DNA from: Rhodoblastus sp963710275
GTDB lineage: Bacteria; Pseudomonadota; Alphaproteobacteria; Rhizobiales; Beijerinckiaceae
Length of the DNA stretch: 64,000 nt
Assembly: GCA_963710275.1 (NCBI GenBank)
Contig: CAVPZS010000008.1
Coordinates: forward strand, 806,001-870,000
Direction: 5' to 3'
Positions within the stretch are counted from its first letter, which is position 1. Every line of letters begins with the position of its first letter. A model generated the notes under the pieces. The model made no database searches. It saw only the letters and a program-made list of their open reading frames with translations, and was not told where the DNA came from. Positions 18,734-29,113 of the stretch are shown here, piece after piece. A program made the position numbers and the translations under genes.

Positions 18734-18938
18734 TTCAGCTCCCTCCCAGGAGTGTTTCGCGCCAGTTTTCCGGCATTCGAAGCGACGAGCGACAGTACAG
18801 AAAAAAAAGCAGCGCCGGAAGGCGGATTTTTTCCTTTGCCGCCAACATTTAGTCGGCGCCGGCGCCGCCACGTCCGATGCCTGCCTCCTGTCGCCACGAA
18901 GCGCGCCAACATAGCAGGGATGCGTGTCAACTGTTGAG

Positions 18939-18965
18939 GCCAAAGACCCAGATTGGGTCTTTGGC
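18939..18965 (-). terminator. Hairpin after the lower-pathway operon
   Basis: Two 12-base arms, GCCAAAGACCCA and TGGGTCTTTGGC, pair perfectly around a three-base loop. It lies about 40 bases past the dmpI stop. No long T run follows on the minus strand, so it may be a processing or attenuating hairpin, but it marks the boundary between the meta-pathway operon and the ABC importer operon. Confidence 0.65.
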
Positions 18966-19005
18966 GCCTATTTCTTGCCGTTGCTTGCCGGTATTGATCA
19001 GACGG

Positions 19006-19191
19006 CTATTTCTTGGCCTTCGACGCGCCGCCGGCGCCGAAGTGCTTGGCCGGGACTTCGCGCAGGATGACGCGGATCGAGTCCTTTGGCGCGGCGATGG
19101 CCTCGACGATAGCGTCCGTCACTTTGGCGATCAGCTTTTCCTTCGCCTCGTCCGAACGGCCTTCGATCATGGTGATGTCGACGATGGGCAT
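19006..19191 (-). CDS. dmpI: 4-oxalocrotonate tautomerase
   Basis: 61 residues, the usual size. The catalytic N-terminal proline (MPIVDI), Arg11 (EGRSDE), Arg39 (SIRVIL) and Phe50 (KHFG) are all present, as in characterised 4-OT. It converts 2-hydroxymuconate to the 2-oxo form in the 4-oxalocrotonate branch. It starts two bases after the dmpH stop and ends the operon. Confidence 0.93.
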   Translation of the reverse strand: MPIVDITMIEGRSDEAKEKLIAKVTDAIVEAIAAPKDSIRVILREVPAKHFGAGGASKAKK

Positions 19192-19193
19192 GG

Positions 19194-19961
19194 CTATTCC
19201 TCTACGCGAATGGATACGGAGCCGAGGTTCTGGATGGTCGTGCGCACATTCTGGCCAACGACCAGGGAATGCGCCGCGGTCGCGCCGCCCGCCAGCACGA
19301 TCCAGCCCGCCTTCAGACCGCCGATGGTCCGCCCGGCAGCCTTCGCCGCCGCCACCAGGGAACGCGCGGGATGGCCGAGGATCGCCGCCGTCGAGCCGAT
19401 CTGCGCCGGCCGTCCGTCGACTTCCATCACCAGGCCCAGATTGGAAAAATCCTGGTCCGGCGGGGCCCAGTTGCCGACGACGAAACCCGACGATGAGGAG
19501 TTGTCGGCGATCACGTCCGGAAGCGCGAACTTGAAGTCGCGATAGCGCGAATCGATGATCTCCATCGCCGGCGCAATCGCCTCCACTGCGGCCATCGCCT
19601 CCGCTGAGGATACCTCGCCGGAGAGGTCGCGCTTCATCAGGAAGGCGAGTTCCGGTTCAATGCGCGGATGCACGTAGCGGGACTTGGACAGAGAACCGCC
19701 CTCCTCCAGTCGCATCGCGTCGGTGAGCCGCCCCCAGATCACCTCGTCGACCCCGACCTGGATCATCTTGGCGCGGGACGTGAGCCCCATCTTGATCCCG
19801 ACCAGTCTTTCGCCGCGCGCGAAGCGGCGCTCCAGCGACAGAGCCTGCACCGCATAGGCGGCCTCGACGCTGAAGGGTCCGCTTTCGGTGAACTGCGGAA
19901 TGGCCCCCGCCGTGCGCGCCGCCTCGTCGACGATCTCCGCATATTTCGCAAGATCGGTCAT
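19194..19961 (-). CDS. dmpH: 4-oxalocrotonate decarboxylase
   Basis: 255 residues, intact, of the hydratase/decarboxylase family. Motifs seen: LVGIKMGLTSRAKM, EPELAFLMKRDL with the metal-binding acidic residues, and SLVVGQNVRTTI at the C-terminal end. It decarboxylates 2-oxohex-3-enedioate to 2-oxopent-4-enoate and normally forms a complex with DmpE, whose gene lies three genes upstream. ATG 19961 overlaps the dmpG stop. Confidence 0.92.
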   Translation of the reverse strand: MTDLAKYAEIVDEAARTAGAIPQFTESGPFSVEAAYAVQALSLERRFARGERLVGIKMGLTSRAKMIQVGVDEVIWGRLTDAMRLEEGGSLSKSRYVHPRIEPELAFLMKRDLSGEVSSAEAMAAVEAIAPAMEIIDSRYRDFKFALPDVIADNSSSSGFVVGNWAPPDQDFSNLGLVMEVDGRPAQIGSTAAILGHPARSLVAAAKAAGRTIGGLKAGWIVLAGGATAAHSLVVGQNVRTTIQNLGSVSIRVEE

Positions 19962-21003
19962 TGCGCGGCGGCCTCCGCTTCACGGGCCTTCAATATGTCG
20001 AGCGCCACGTCGACGATCATGTCCTCCTGGCCGCCGACCATGCGGCGCTCGGCCGAGTTCGGTGAGAATGTCGCGCGCGTCGACGCCATAGAGTTTCGAG
20101 GCGTTTTCGGCATGGCGCAGGAAGCTTGAATAGACGCCCGAATAGCCGAGCGACAGGCTCTCGCGGTCGACGCGCACAGGACGGTCCTGCAGAGGACGCA
20201 CGAGGTCGTCGGCGGCGTCCATCAGCATGTGCAGGTCGCAGCCCGTTTCGACGCCCATGCGGTCGAGCACGGCGATCAGCGCCTCCAGCGGCGCATTGCC
20301 GGCGCCCGCGCCCATGCCCGCAAGCGAGGCGTCGACGCGCACTGCGCCCGCCTCGATGCCCGCGACCGCATTGGCGACGCCGAGCGTGAGATTATGATGG
20401 GTGTGCACGCCGATCTCGGTTTCCGGCTTCAGCGCCGCGCGCACCGCCTTCACCCGTTCGGCATATTGGTTCGGCAGCAGCGCGCCGGCAGAATCCGTGA
20501 CATAGACGCATTCCGCGCCATAGCTTTCCATCAGCAGCGCCTGCTCGACCAGCTTCGGCGCCTCGATCATGTGCGCCATCATCAGAAAGCCGACCGTGTC
20601 CATGCCCAGCGCCCGGCCCGCCTCGATATGCTGTCGGGAGACGTCGGCCTCGGTGCAATGGGTGGCGACGCGCACGCTGCGCGCCCCGGCCTCATGCATG
20701 TGCTTGAGGTCATGCACCGTGCCGATGCCGGGAATGAGCAGCACCGTCGGCGCCGCATGCTGGCATTCCCCGGCCACCGCCGCGATCCATTCGGCGTCGT
20801 CATGCGAGCCGAACCCGTAGTTGAAGGTCGAGCCGGTGATGCCGTCGCCATGGCAGATCTCGATGGCGTCGACTCCGGCGCGGTCGAGCGCGCGGGCGAT
20901 CGCCTTGCACCACGTCGAGATTATACTGGTGGCGGATGGCGTGCATCCCGTCGCGCAGGGTGACGTCCTGGATGTAGAGCTTGTTGGGGTTCGCGCGGGC
21001 CAT
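19958..21003 (-). CDS. dmpG: 4-hydroxy-2-oxovalerate aldolase (two indels)
   Basis: DmpG cleaves 4-hydroxy-2-oxovalerate to pyruvate and acetaldehyde and channels the aldehyde to DmpF. Seen: VTLRDGMHAIRHQY at the N-terminus, CHGDGITGS in the corrected frame, the metal-binding histidines in VHTHHNLTLG, and ILTELGRRRMVGGQEDM in the corrected C-terminus. One extra base near 20918 and one near 20062 break the frame; dropping each restores about 347 residues, the family length. The start overlaps the dmpF stop by one base (TAATG), and the stop overlaps the dmpH start. Confidence 0.9.
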
Positions 21004-21947
21004 TATGCAGGCTCCATGGTCAGTTGTTTCGCCGCCCAATGGTCGGCGGTGGTCATCGCCGCCGAGGTCATGATGTCGAGATTCCCGGCGTAGGCGGGAA
21101 GGTAATGCGCCGCGCCCTCGACTTCGAGGAACACCGTGGTCTTCAGGCCCGAGCACAGGCCGACGCCGGGAATGCGCACCGGCGCGTTGTCGCCGATGTG
21201 CTCGAACTGCACCTTCTGCTTCAGCCGATAGCCCGGCACATATTTCTGCACGGCGGCGACCATGTCGAGGATCGACTTCTCGATCGCCTCCTTCGTGCCG
21301 CCCTGCGACAGGGTGAACACGGTGTCGCGCATGATCAGCGGCGGCTCGGCGGGGTTGAGAATGATGATCGCCTTGCCGTGCTCGGCGCCGCCGAGAATTT
21401 CGATCGCCTTCGACGTCGTCTCGGTGAACTCGTCGATGTTGGCGCGCGTGCCGGGGCCGGCGGACTTCGAGGAGATCGAGGCGACGATCTCGCCCCAGAT
21501 CACGCGGGAAGACGCGCGGCGCACGGCGTTGACGATCGGGATCGTCGCCTGGCCGCCGCAGGTGACCATGTTGACATTGGGCTCGTCGATATTGGCGTCG
21601 CCATTGATCACGGGAATGGTGAAGGGGCCGATGGCCGCGGGCGTCAGGTCGATGACCTTCTTGCCGTCCTTCTGCAGGATCTCGTTGTTCTTGACGTGGG
21701 CGCCGGCCGAGGTGGCGTCGAACACCACCTTGATGTCGCCGTAGTTCGGCAGCTTGCGCAGGCCCTCGATGCCCTCGTGGGTCACCGGCACGCCGAGGCG
21801 CGCCGCACGCGCGAGACCGTCGGAGGCCGGATCGATGCCGACCATCGCGCCCATCTCCAGATGCTTCGACATGCGCATGATCTTGATCATCAGGTCGGTG
21901 CCGATATTGCCCGATCCGATGATCGCGGCAGAAATTTTCTTCGTCAT
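21003..21947 (-). CDS. dmpF: Acetaldehyde dehydrogenase (acylating)
   Basis: 314 residues, intact. The Rossmann motif IGSGNIGTDLM, the nucleophilic cysteine in MVTCGGQATIP and IILNPAEPPLIMRDT are typical of DmpF/BphJ. It oxidises acetaldehyde (or propanal from methylated substrates) to the acyl-CoA and works as a complex with the aldolase encoded next. The ATG overlaps the dmpE stop (ATGA). Confidence 0.95.
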   Translation of the reverse strand: MTKKISAAIIGSGNIGTDLMIKIMRMSKHLEMGAMVGIDPASDGLARAARLGVPVTHEGIEGLRKLPNYGDIKVVFDATSAGAHVKNNEILQKDGKKVIDLTPAAIGPFTIPVINGDANIDEPNVNMVTCGGQATIPIVNAVRRASSRVIWGEIVASISSKSAGPGTRANIDEFTETTSKAIEILGGAEHGKAIIILNPAEPPLIMRDTVFTLSQGGTKEAIEKSILDMVAAVQKYVPGYRLKQKVQFEHIGDNAPVRIPGVGLCSGLKTTVFLEVEGAAHYLPAYAGNLDIMTSAAMTTADHWAAKQLTMEPA

Positions 21948-22740
21948 GTCCGTTCCTTCGCAAAGGCTGTGCGCACCGAGCCGAGCCCGGTAATGCGCGT
22001 CTCGACGACGTCGCCCCATTTGACCGGGGCCATCGGCCCCAGCGCGCCCGACATCACGGTGTCGCCGGCCTTCAGCGGCCGCCCGACGCGGGCCATGGTC
22101 TTGGCCAGCCACAGCACCGCCGACAAGGGATCGCCGAGGCAGGCGGCCCCGGCGCCGACCGAAATCGGCTCGCCGCCCGATTCCATCACCATGCCGGCCA
22201 TGCGCAGATCGAGGCCGTCGAGCTTCTTCGGGCTGCCGCCAAGCACATAGAGACCGGAGGACGCATTGTCGGCGATGGTGTCGAGAATGCCGATCTTCCA
22301 GTCGGCGATGCGCGAATCCACCACCTCGATCGCGGGAAGAGCAAAGGCGATCGCGCGCAAAACGTCGGCGATGGTGATGCGCTCCTGGTCGAGATCGCGA
22401 TCGAGCACGAAGGCGACCTCGGCCTCGACCTTGGGCTGGATTAGCTGCTTGCGGCCGATCTCCCAGCCGTCGGGAACGGCCATGTCGTCGAACAGCATGC
22501 CGTAATCTGGCTGGTCGACGCCGAGTTGCTTTTGCACCGCCAGCGAGGTCAGTCCGATCTTGCGCCCGACCAGGCGGCGGCCCGGCGTCGAGCCAACGCT
22601 TGGTATTGATCTCCTGCGCCGCATAGGCCAGGTCGAGCCGCCCCTCAGGCAAGAGATCCCGAACCGGCGCGCAAGGCGCGCCGCGTATCATGAGCCTGGA
22701 AAATGGCGTCGGCGACTTGTTGAACCGCTTGATCCGTCAA
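21944..22740 (-). CDS. dmpE: 2-oxopent-4-enoate hydratase (one indel)
   Basis: About 265 residues after correction. It shows LVGRKIGLTSLAVQ, the metal-site EAEVAFVLDRDL and the C-terminal GSVRTAFAKERT, as in DmpE/MhpD. It adds water to 2-oxopent-4-enoate. The frame breaks near 22587, where one extra G lies within CGCCGGGCCGCC. The best start is TTG 22740, which begins LTDQAVQQVADAIFQ and lies ten bases after the dmpC stop; no ATG occurs in the N-terminal family position. Confidence 0.88.
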
Positions 22741-22750
22741 ATCACCACCC

Positions 22751-24263
22751 TCACAGCTTGATGCAGATATTGGAGAGCTCGGTATAGAACTCCAGCGAAT
22801 GCAGGCCGCCCTCGCGGCCGATGCCGGATTGCTTGGCGCCGCCGAAGGCGGTGCGCAGATCGCGCAGGAACCAGCTGTTCACCCAGCAGATGCCGACCTC
22901 CATCTTCGCCGCGACGCGATGGGCGCGCGAAAGATTTTCCGTCCACACCGCCGCCGCCAGGCCATAGGGCGTGCTGTTAGCAAGGCGGACCGCCTCCTCT
23001 TCGGTGTCGAAGGGGCGGATGTGGCAGCAGGGGCCAAAGATTTCCTCGTTGACAGTGCGCGCGTCGTCGGCGAGGCCGGTCCAGATCGTCGGCTGTACCC
23101 AGGCGCCCTTGGCGAGATCCGCCGGCATGTCGGGAACGCCGCCGCCGGTGACCAGCGTCGCGCCTTCCTTCACCGCCAACTGATAATAGGACAGCACCTT
23201 TTCGCGATGTTCCTGGCTGATCAGCGGGCCGAGCGTCGTCTCGGGATCTTCCGGGCGTCCATGACGCAGCGCTTCGGCGCCGGCCTTCAGCCGCGCGACA
23301 AAGGCGTCGAAGATCGGCCGCTCGACATAGACCCGCTCGGTGCCCAGGCACACCTGGCCGCAATTGGCGAAGGCCGAACGCAACGTGCCTTCGATCGCCT
23401 TGTCGAGATCGCAATCGGCGAAGACGATCGCCGGATTTTTGCCGCCGAGTTCAGCCGATACCTGGCGGATTCCATGCGCGGCCTGGCGCATGATCGCCTC
23501 GCCCGTGCGCGTCTCGCCGGTGAAGGTGATGCCGTTGACCAGGGGATGCTGGGTCAGGAATTCGCCGGCCGAGTTCGGGCCGAGGCCGTGGACGACGTTA
23601 TAGACGCCCTTGGGCACGCCGACCTTGTTCATCACTTCGCCGAGCAGCGTCGCGGTCAGAGGCGTTTCCTCCGAAGGCTTGACGATGACGGTATTGCCGC
23701 AGGCGAGCGCCGGGCCGACCTTCCAGGTCATCAGCAGCAGCGGCAGGTTCCACGGCGAAATCACGGCGATCACGCCCTTGGGGCGACGAAAGCCGTAATT
23801 GATCGCGCCGGCGCCGTCCGGCGTCGGCATCATGAAGGTCTCGGTCGAGATGTCCCTTCACCGTATCGGCGAACATCTTGAAATTGGCGGCGCCGCGCGG
23901 AATGTCGATATGCGACGCGAGGCCGAAGGGCTTGCCGGTGTCGAGGCATTCGGCCGCGAGGAATTCGTCGAAGCGGGCGTTGATCTCGTCGGCGACCGCG
24001 GCCAGCATGTCGGTGCGCTGGGCGACGGTCATCTGCCCCCAGGGACCGTCGAGCGCCGCCTTGGCGGCTTGCACGGCGGCGTCGACCTCGGCCTTGCCGC
24101 CTTCCGGCACGCGGCCGATCAGGCTGTTGTCGAGCGGCGAAAGATTGTCCCAGCCCTTGCCCGTCGTCCCTTGCGTGAAAACGCCGTCGATGAAATGAGC
24201 GGCGTCGCGACGCGCGCTGTCGACGCTGATCCGCGCCTGTTTGTGCAGAGCCTGAACCGACAT
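22751..24263 (-). CDS. dmpC: 2-hydroxymuconic semialdehyde dehydrogenase (one indel)
   Basis: An aldehyde dehydrogenase of about 503 residues that takes the ring-fission product into the 4-oxalocrotonate branch. Seen: AAHFIDGVF, SPWNLPLLLMTWKVGPA, the glutamate in ELGGKNPAIVF, the catalytic cysteine in CGQVCLGTERVYV, and the EEIFGPC motif. ATG 24263 is the family start. One extra A near 23853 (AAGGGACATC for AAGGGCATC) splits the gene into two overlapping frames; correcting it gives a continuous family-length protein. It is the first gene of a tightly overlapped operon dmpC-E-F-G-H-I. Confidence 0.9.
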
Positions 24264-24340
24264 GCCCGTCTCCTGTCCTCTACGATCCTGATCTCGCAGG
24301 AGATTTCTCCGAAGCGAAATTTGTTGGACCTGATTTGCCA

Positions 24341-24376
24341 CCAATTATGTCGATAATCAACGAAAATATCGACTGA
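24341..24376. promoter_or_regulatory. ATATCGA-type motifs upstream of dmpC
   Basis: An AT-rich stretch in otherwise GC-rich DNA carries TTATGTCGATAAT and AAAATATCGACTG, the core that recurs near 11225, 30600 and 36630-36665. It lies 80-110 bases upstream of dmpC and downstream of the catechol dioxygenase terminator, where the dmpC promoter is expected. Operator function is inferred. Confidence 0.5.
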
Positions 24377-24574
24377 AATCCGATTCGGCCGCTTGCAGGA
24401 AAGCAAACGCGCGCCCGCGCGCAGAGCCGCAGGCGCCGGCGACGAGGCGCCGACAAGCGCGGGTGCGATGATTGAATGATATTCCAGTCTGGATGCGCCG
24501 CAAGCGCTCTGAGCGGGCGCGGCCGCAACCGCCGACGCGGCGCCCAGGCTGGTCTTTTCCGGCGCGGCAAGAAA

Positions 24575-24608
24575 ACGCCGGCGGAAGCCGAAATGGCCCC
24601 GCCGGCGT
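24575..24608 (-). terminator. Terminator after catechol 2,3-dioxygenase
   Basis: On the minus strand ACGCCGGCGG pairs with CCGCCGGCGT across a 14-base loop, followed by TTTTC. It starts 12 bases past the dmpB stop and separates the upper operon (dmpKLMNOPB) from the lower operon (dmpCEFGHI). Confidence 0.8.
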
Positions 24609-24619
24609 GAAGTTTTCCG

Positions 24620-25540
24620 TCAGGTCACGACGGTCAGGAAGGCGTCGTTCAACTGGCGCTCGTAGTAGAAGATGCCCTTGCCGATCTGGGTCTCGTCCCA
24701 GGTGCGGGTCGGGTTGTCAGGGTAATAGGTGTAGCCGCCGGCGAACACTTCGTTGCGATTGCCAGAGGGATCGAAGAAATAGATCGTCTGACCGCGGGTG
24801 ATGCCGTGGCGGGTCGGGCCGATGTCGACGGGGATGTCGTAGCGGGTCAGGATGTCGCCGGCATGGCCGACGTCGTTCCAGTTCTCCAGGTCGAAGGCGG
24901 CGTGGTGAAACTTGTTCGGCTCGGGATATTTCACGAAGGCGATGTCATGCGCCTTCATGCCGCAGGTCATCCAGATCGCCAGCAGGCCATCGGGCATGTC
25001 GACGCGCTCGGCGCAGCGGAAGTCCAGGCACTTCTCGAAGAAGTCGAGGTTCTTCTCGATCTCCGGGCCGTAGAGCAGCGCATGGTCGAAGCGCCGCGCG
25101 CTCATGCCGTGGGGCTCGACCTGCCAGACGTCGGGATTGTGCGAGGCGGGTTTGGGATCGGACTGGTCGGAATGGGCGAAAAGCTCGATGCGGTGACCCG
25201 AGGCGATGGTCCAGCCGATGCGGCGGCCGATGCCGGGCATTTCGCCCGCGGGAACATGGTCGACCTTGAAGCCATAGTCGGTGATGCGCTTCTCGAACTT
25301 GTCGAGGTCGGCGTCTTCGAGCACCTTGAACGCCATCAGGTCGAAGCCCGCGGTATCGGCGCGGCGCAGCACGAAGGAATGATGGTCGAATTCGTCGGCG
25401 GTCTTGAGATAGACGCGGCCATCGGCGCCTTCGGTGACCTGATGCATGCCGATGTATTTGGTGTAGTGATGGATCGATGCGGGCATGTCCAGCACGCGAA
25501 GCTGGATGAAGCCTGGACGAAGAACCCCTGAAATTGCCAT
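24620..25540 (-). CDS. dmpB: Catechol 2,3-dioxygenase
   Basis: 306 residues, intact, one residue shorter than XylE/DmpB. The Fe(II) ligands are in place: His153 (RRFDHALLYG), a histidine at 212-213 (FHHAAF) and Glu264 (NRNEVF). An N-terminal vicinal-oxygen-chelate half precedes the catalytic half. It performs extradiol cleavage of catechol and methylcatechols to the yellow semialdehyde. It sits at the end of the phenol hydroxylase operon, 125 bases after dmpP, where Pseudomonas has the dmpQ ferredoxin gene; no such gene is present here. Confidence 0.95.
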   Translation of the reverse strand: MAISGVLRPGFIQLRVLDMPASIHHYTKYIGMHQVTEGADGRVYLKTADEFDHHSFVLRRADTAGFDLMAFKVLEDADLDKFEKRITDYGFKVDHVPAGEMPGIGRRIGWTIASGHRIELFAHSDQSDPKPASHNPDVWQVEPHGMSARRFDHALLYGPEIEKNLDFFEKCLDFRCAERVDMPDGLLAIWMTCGMKAHDIAFVKYPEPNKFHHAAFDLENWNDVGHAGDILTRYDIPVDIGPTRHGITRGQTIYFFDPSGNRNEVFAGGYTYYPDNPTRTWDETQIGKGIFYYERQLNDAFLTVVT

Positions 25541-25665
25541 ACCATTTCCTCCTCAAAACGAAACTGTCCGGCCTTGCGGCCATTTTCCTTTGACCGCGAC
25601 CGATAATCTCGGCCGGAGCGAAAGTTCGATGGCGGAGACGTCCTCCGCGAGTTGCATGCGCGGGC

Positions 25666-26732
25666 CTAAAGCCTCTTGAACAACGGGCTTTTCGGCTTTT
25701 CCGCGCAATCCTTGGCGGTGAAGAACCGCTCGGTGAAAATGTGCTTTTCGAACAGGCGCCCCTGCATCAGCGCGCCGATGCAGGCTTCGATCATCATGCG
25801 GCGGGCCGCAGAGATAGGCGGTATTGCCTTCGAACTGGCCGCCATAGACACGCTTGGCGACGTCATGGACAAAACCGCGCTCGCCCTTCCAGGCGCTATC
25901 CTCGGGCTCGCTCGACAAGGCGGGCACGTAGCGAAAATTCGGATGCCTGGCGGCCAGCGCCTCGAAATCTTCGCGGCCGTAAAGATCGGCCTGCGTCCTC
26001 ACGCCATGCACCAGCGTGATCGGCTCGGCATAGCCCTCTTCGAGCAGGTCGAGGATCATCGAGCGCGGGCTGGAGACGCCGGTGCCGCCGGCGAGAAAAA
26101 GTTTCGGGCCGCCGCGCGACTTGCGCACGATGAAACGCCCGCTCGGACCATTGAAAGTCAGCTTGTCGCCAACCTTCGAGTTTTTCGTGGACATAGCCCG
26201 TGCCGGCGCCGCCCGGCACGCGCCGGATCTGCAGTTCGACATGGCCTGAATCGCTAGGCGCGTTGGCGATGGAGAAGGCGCGCGAGCCCTCGACGCCCGG
26301 CAGGGTGACATTGACATATTGGCCGGCCTGGAAGTCGATCGGGCCGCCCTCGACAGCGAGACGCACGCCCTTGACGTCATGGGCGAGATCGTCGATCGCG
26401 ACCACTGTTCCGACGAAATCGCGCACCGGGATTTTGCGCGCGTCGGGGTCTTCCTCGACATCGGCCTCGATGGTCACGTCGCTTTGCAGCGTCGCCGTGC
26501 AGGCGAGGATGAAGCCGTCGTCGCGCTCGAAATCCATCAGGGCGAAGGGCGAGGCCTCGCCATGATCGATTTCGCCGTCCAACACCTGCGTCTTGCAGGT
26601 GCCGCAGAGGCCATGTCCGCAGGCATGTGGAAGATAGACGCCGGCGCGAAGACAGGCGTCGAGGACGGTTTGGCCCTCCTCGACCTCGATCGTTTCGCCC
26701 AGGGGATCAATCGTCAACTGATGCACGGACAT
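25666..26732 (-). CDS. dmpP: Phenol hydroxylase reductase component (two indels)
   Basis: About 354 residues. The N-terminal plant-type 2Fe-2S domain shows CGHGLCGTCKT and a later cysteine in ILACTA; then the FAD domain RAFSIANAPSD and the NAD domain LFLAGGTGVSSPRSM. It passes electrons from NADH to the hydroxylase DmpLNO. Indels near 26180 (extra base in CTCGAAGG) and near 25805 (extra base in CCGCCGCATG) break the frame; correcting both yields CGPPMMIEAC and the family C-terminus. It starts 34 bases after the dmpO stop. Confidence 0.9.
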
Positions 26733-26766
26733 GACACTCTTTTTTCGTAAGGATGAAGTTGGACGT

Positions 26767-27135
26767 TCAGCTCGCCGAGCCCTTGTAGCCGTTGAGGCCG
26801 GGCGTCCAGAAGCGCACCAGCGACTTGTGGCGAACGCCGTTTTCCGCCAGAGATTTGCTCAGGTCGGGGACCTTCTTCACGCCGTCGATCATCCACACCA
26901 CCTTCGACCAGTCGATCTTTTCGAAGTCGGGATGGAAATTATAATGCGGCTTGACGATCGCCTCGATGAACGCGGCGAAGGGCATGTCGGGCGGCAGCGG
27001 AAAAGCCAGCGCGGCGCAGATGGACAGATGCTGTTCCCAATGAACGTAGACAAGGCGATTGCCGTGGAAGTTCTTTTCGGCGTCGCGAAATTCGATCTTA
27101 CCTTCATAGCCGGGCGCAAGCGCGGTGACTGACAT
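26767..27135 (-). CDS. dmpO: Phenol hydroxylase gamma subunit
   Basis: 122 residues, intact. It shows FHGNRLVYVHWEQHL, CAALAFPLPPDMPF and the C-terminal RFWTPGLNGY typical of DmpO/PhN-gamma. It is the small structural subunit of the (alpha-beta-gamma)2 hydroxylase. ATG 27135 begins MSVTALAPGYEG. Confidence 0.93.
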   Translation of the reverse strand: MSVTALAPGYEGKIEFRDAEKNFHGNRLVYVHWEQHLSICAALAFPLPPDMPFAAFIEAIVKPHYNFHPDFEKIDWSKVVWMIDGVKKVPDLSKSLAENGVRHKSLVRFWTPGLNGYKGSAS

Positions 27136-27224
27136 TGTTTCTCTCCCAATTTCTTTTGCCCTTTCGAGGGGCGAGGGGCGCGGCGTTCGCCGCCGCGCCA
27201 TTGTTTCGTGCAGCGATCTGTCGA

Positions 27225-28749
27225 TCAGCCGGCAGCCTTAGTGGCGCCGACGCGGTTGGCCATCCACTCGTTCCACAGCTTCTCGTCGGGAGAGCCGACG
27301 TAGTCCATGTTGTCGGCGCCGAGGTTGAGCTTGTACCAGTTCAGCACGTCGGGCACGGTCGGACCGCCGCAATTGCCCTGGAAAATCTGGTGAACCGGCA
27401 GCCAGGCCTGGACGAATTTCTCCGGCTCGCCGTCGAAAATGTCCTTACAGCCGTCCGAGCAGAAGTGGTAGGTTTCGCCCTTGAACTGGCTCTCGCGGAA
27501 GCAGATCGTGGTCGGATCGCCCGGCTCGGTATAGCCCATCGGGATCTGGCAGGTCTGGCAGAGCTGCGGCAGCGCCATATTGTAGAAGCGCTTGCCTTCC
27601 TTCTCGGCCTGCGCCCACATTTCCCAACGCGGCCGGTAATACTTGTCGAAGGTGTTGGGATATTTTTCCGACAGCCAGTCGAGGTGCTCGGCGTCGGGCA
27701 TCCAGGTGTGGAAGCCTGCGGCGTGGGTATATTGATAGAAGATCGCCCAGTTCTGGTGCGAAATATGCTCGGCCGATTCCGTCGCGAAGTCGGCATATTT
27801 CGGCACTTTCAGGCCGTAACGCGCCAGATCCTCGAACAGCGAGCCGCCGGCTTCGACGAAGTAGATTTCCCAGGCTTCCTTCCAGGACATCACCTTCTTC
27901 GGCAGCATGTAATCCATCATCATGGCGACGAGGCCGAGCACGCGGAAGCCGCGCCAGAACCATTTGTCGACCCATTTCTGCACGATCGGCAAATTGTCGG
28001 GATGCTGCTCCAGCAGGAACTTGATCACCTCGATGCCGAGGGTCATGTGGCGGCTTTCGTCCGACTGCGCGGAGAAGCCGAAGGTCACCGTCGACATGTC
28101 GCCATTGTACGCCGCGCCCGACATGAAGGGCACGAACAGCAGGTTGGTCAGCAGATATTCGAAGGCGAAGCCGATCGCGATCATGTATTCGAACGGGCCC
28201 GAGGAGCGGGCGTCGTCAAAGAAGCTTTTCGGCACCGAGAGATACCACACGCGATCGTGCATGTGCTGGAACTCGCCAAAGCCGTCGAAGAACTTGTTGT
28301 AGTGGCTGACGGTGTGCGCCTGGGTCTGGAAATGGCGCAATTCGTCGAGCGATTGCATCTGGCAGGCGACGCGGGTGCCGGCGCCGCGCAGGTGCCGGCC
28401 GGTGAACGCGAAGCCGCGATGGGCCTGGTATTCCAGCGGCGAGACGCCGGTGATGAACAGCTTCATCACGTTGATGTAGCGCGCGTCGGAGAGGTTGGTC
28501 TGGCCGTTGTTCTGCGCGAAGCTGTCGATCACGGCGTAGAGCTTGCGCTCCTTTTCCGCCTGGAACTTCCAGTAGGCGTCCATGGTCAGGCGGAAGGGGT
28601 CTTCCCAGGCCGACCAGTCCTTGATCTTGATGCCCTCGAACTGAGTCGTAGGGGAATACCTTGTCCATCGGCTGATAGCTGGTTTCCCAGTCGAGCCCGC
28701 GAGTCAATGCTGCGTAACGCTGTTTCAGACCTAACTTCTTGGCGGTCAT
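27225..28749 (-). CDS. dmpN: Phenol hydroxylase alpha (catalytic) subunit (one indel)
   Basis: About 507 residues after correction. This is the di-iron subunit of a group 1 soluble di-iron monooxygenase. Iron-binding E-x-x-H pairs are seen in MQSLDELRHFQ and SAQSDESRHMT. A C-terminal zinc-ribbon-like region has CQTCQIPMG and CSDGCKDIF. It hydroxylates phenol and methylphenols to catechols. ATG 28749 begins MTAKKLGLKQRY. The frame breaks near 28648, where one extra base lies in TACGACTCAGTTC; the corrected reading joins KVFPYD to QFEGIKIKDW. Confidence 0.94.
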
Positions 28750-28825
28750 GATTTCCTCCCAGAAATATTTGAGCCGGGGCCGGAAAGCCTCATCGAGCTT
28801 TCCGGCGTTGACGTGATTGCTGCCT

Positions 28826-29098
28826 TCAGTGTCTCCAGCTCACGGAGAACTGGTCGTCGTCCTCGTCGAGATTGCCGGCCATGGACACCAGCACCAGGTG
28901 CATTTCCTGCGGGTCCCAGGTCCGGCCCAGACGCTCTTCGACCGAAGCGCGCTTGACGACCAGTTTCTGGTCGCAGTCGAGCTTGACCACGCCGGGCATG
29001 TTCAGCACCCGCACGCCGGGATTGTCGGCCATGATGGCCTCGATGATCGGGCGGGCTTCATCGTTGTGGTAAAGGGTGAGCGAAGCGATCTGCGCCAT
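28826..29098 (-). CDS. dmpM: Phenol hydroxylase regulatory (effector) protein
   Basis: 90 residues, intact. It shows IIEAIMADNPGVRV and a C-terminal acidic NLDEDDDQFSVSW, typical of the cofactor-less effector protein that binds DmpN and tunes turnover. It lies between the beta and alpha subunit genes in the standard order. Confidence 0.93.
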   Translation of the reverse strand: MAQIASLTLYHNDEARPIIEAIMADNPGVRVLNMPGVVKLDCDQKLVVKRASVEERLGRTWDPQEMHLVLVSMAGNLDEDDDQFSVSWRH

Positions 29099-29113
29099 GA
29101 TTGATTTTCCTTG

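Noticed and set aside
27135..28751. 538-codon plus-strand frame over dmpN
   Set aside because: It is antisense to a phenol hydroxylase alpha subunit with intact di-iron motifs and has no recognisable domain.
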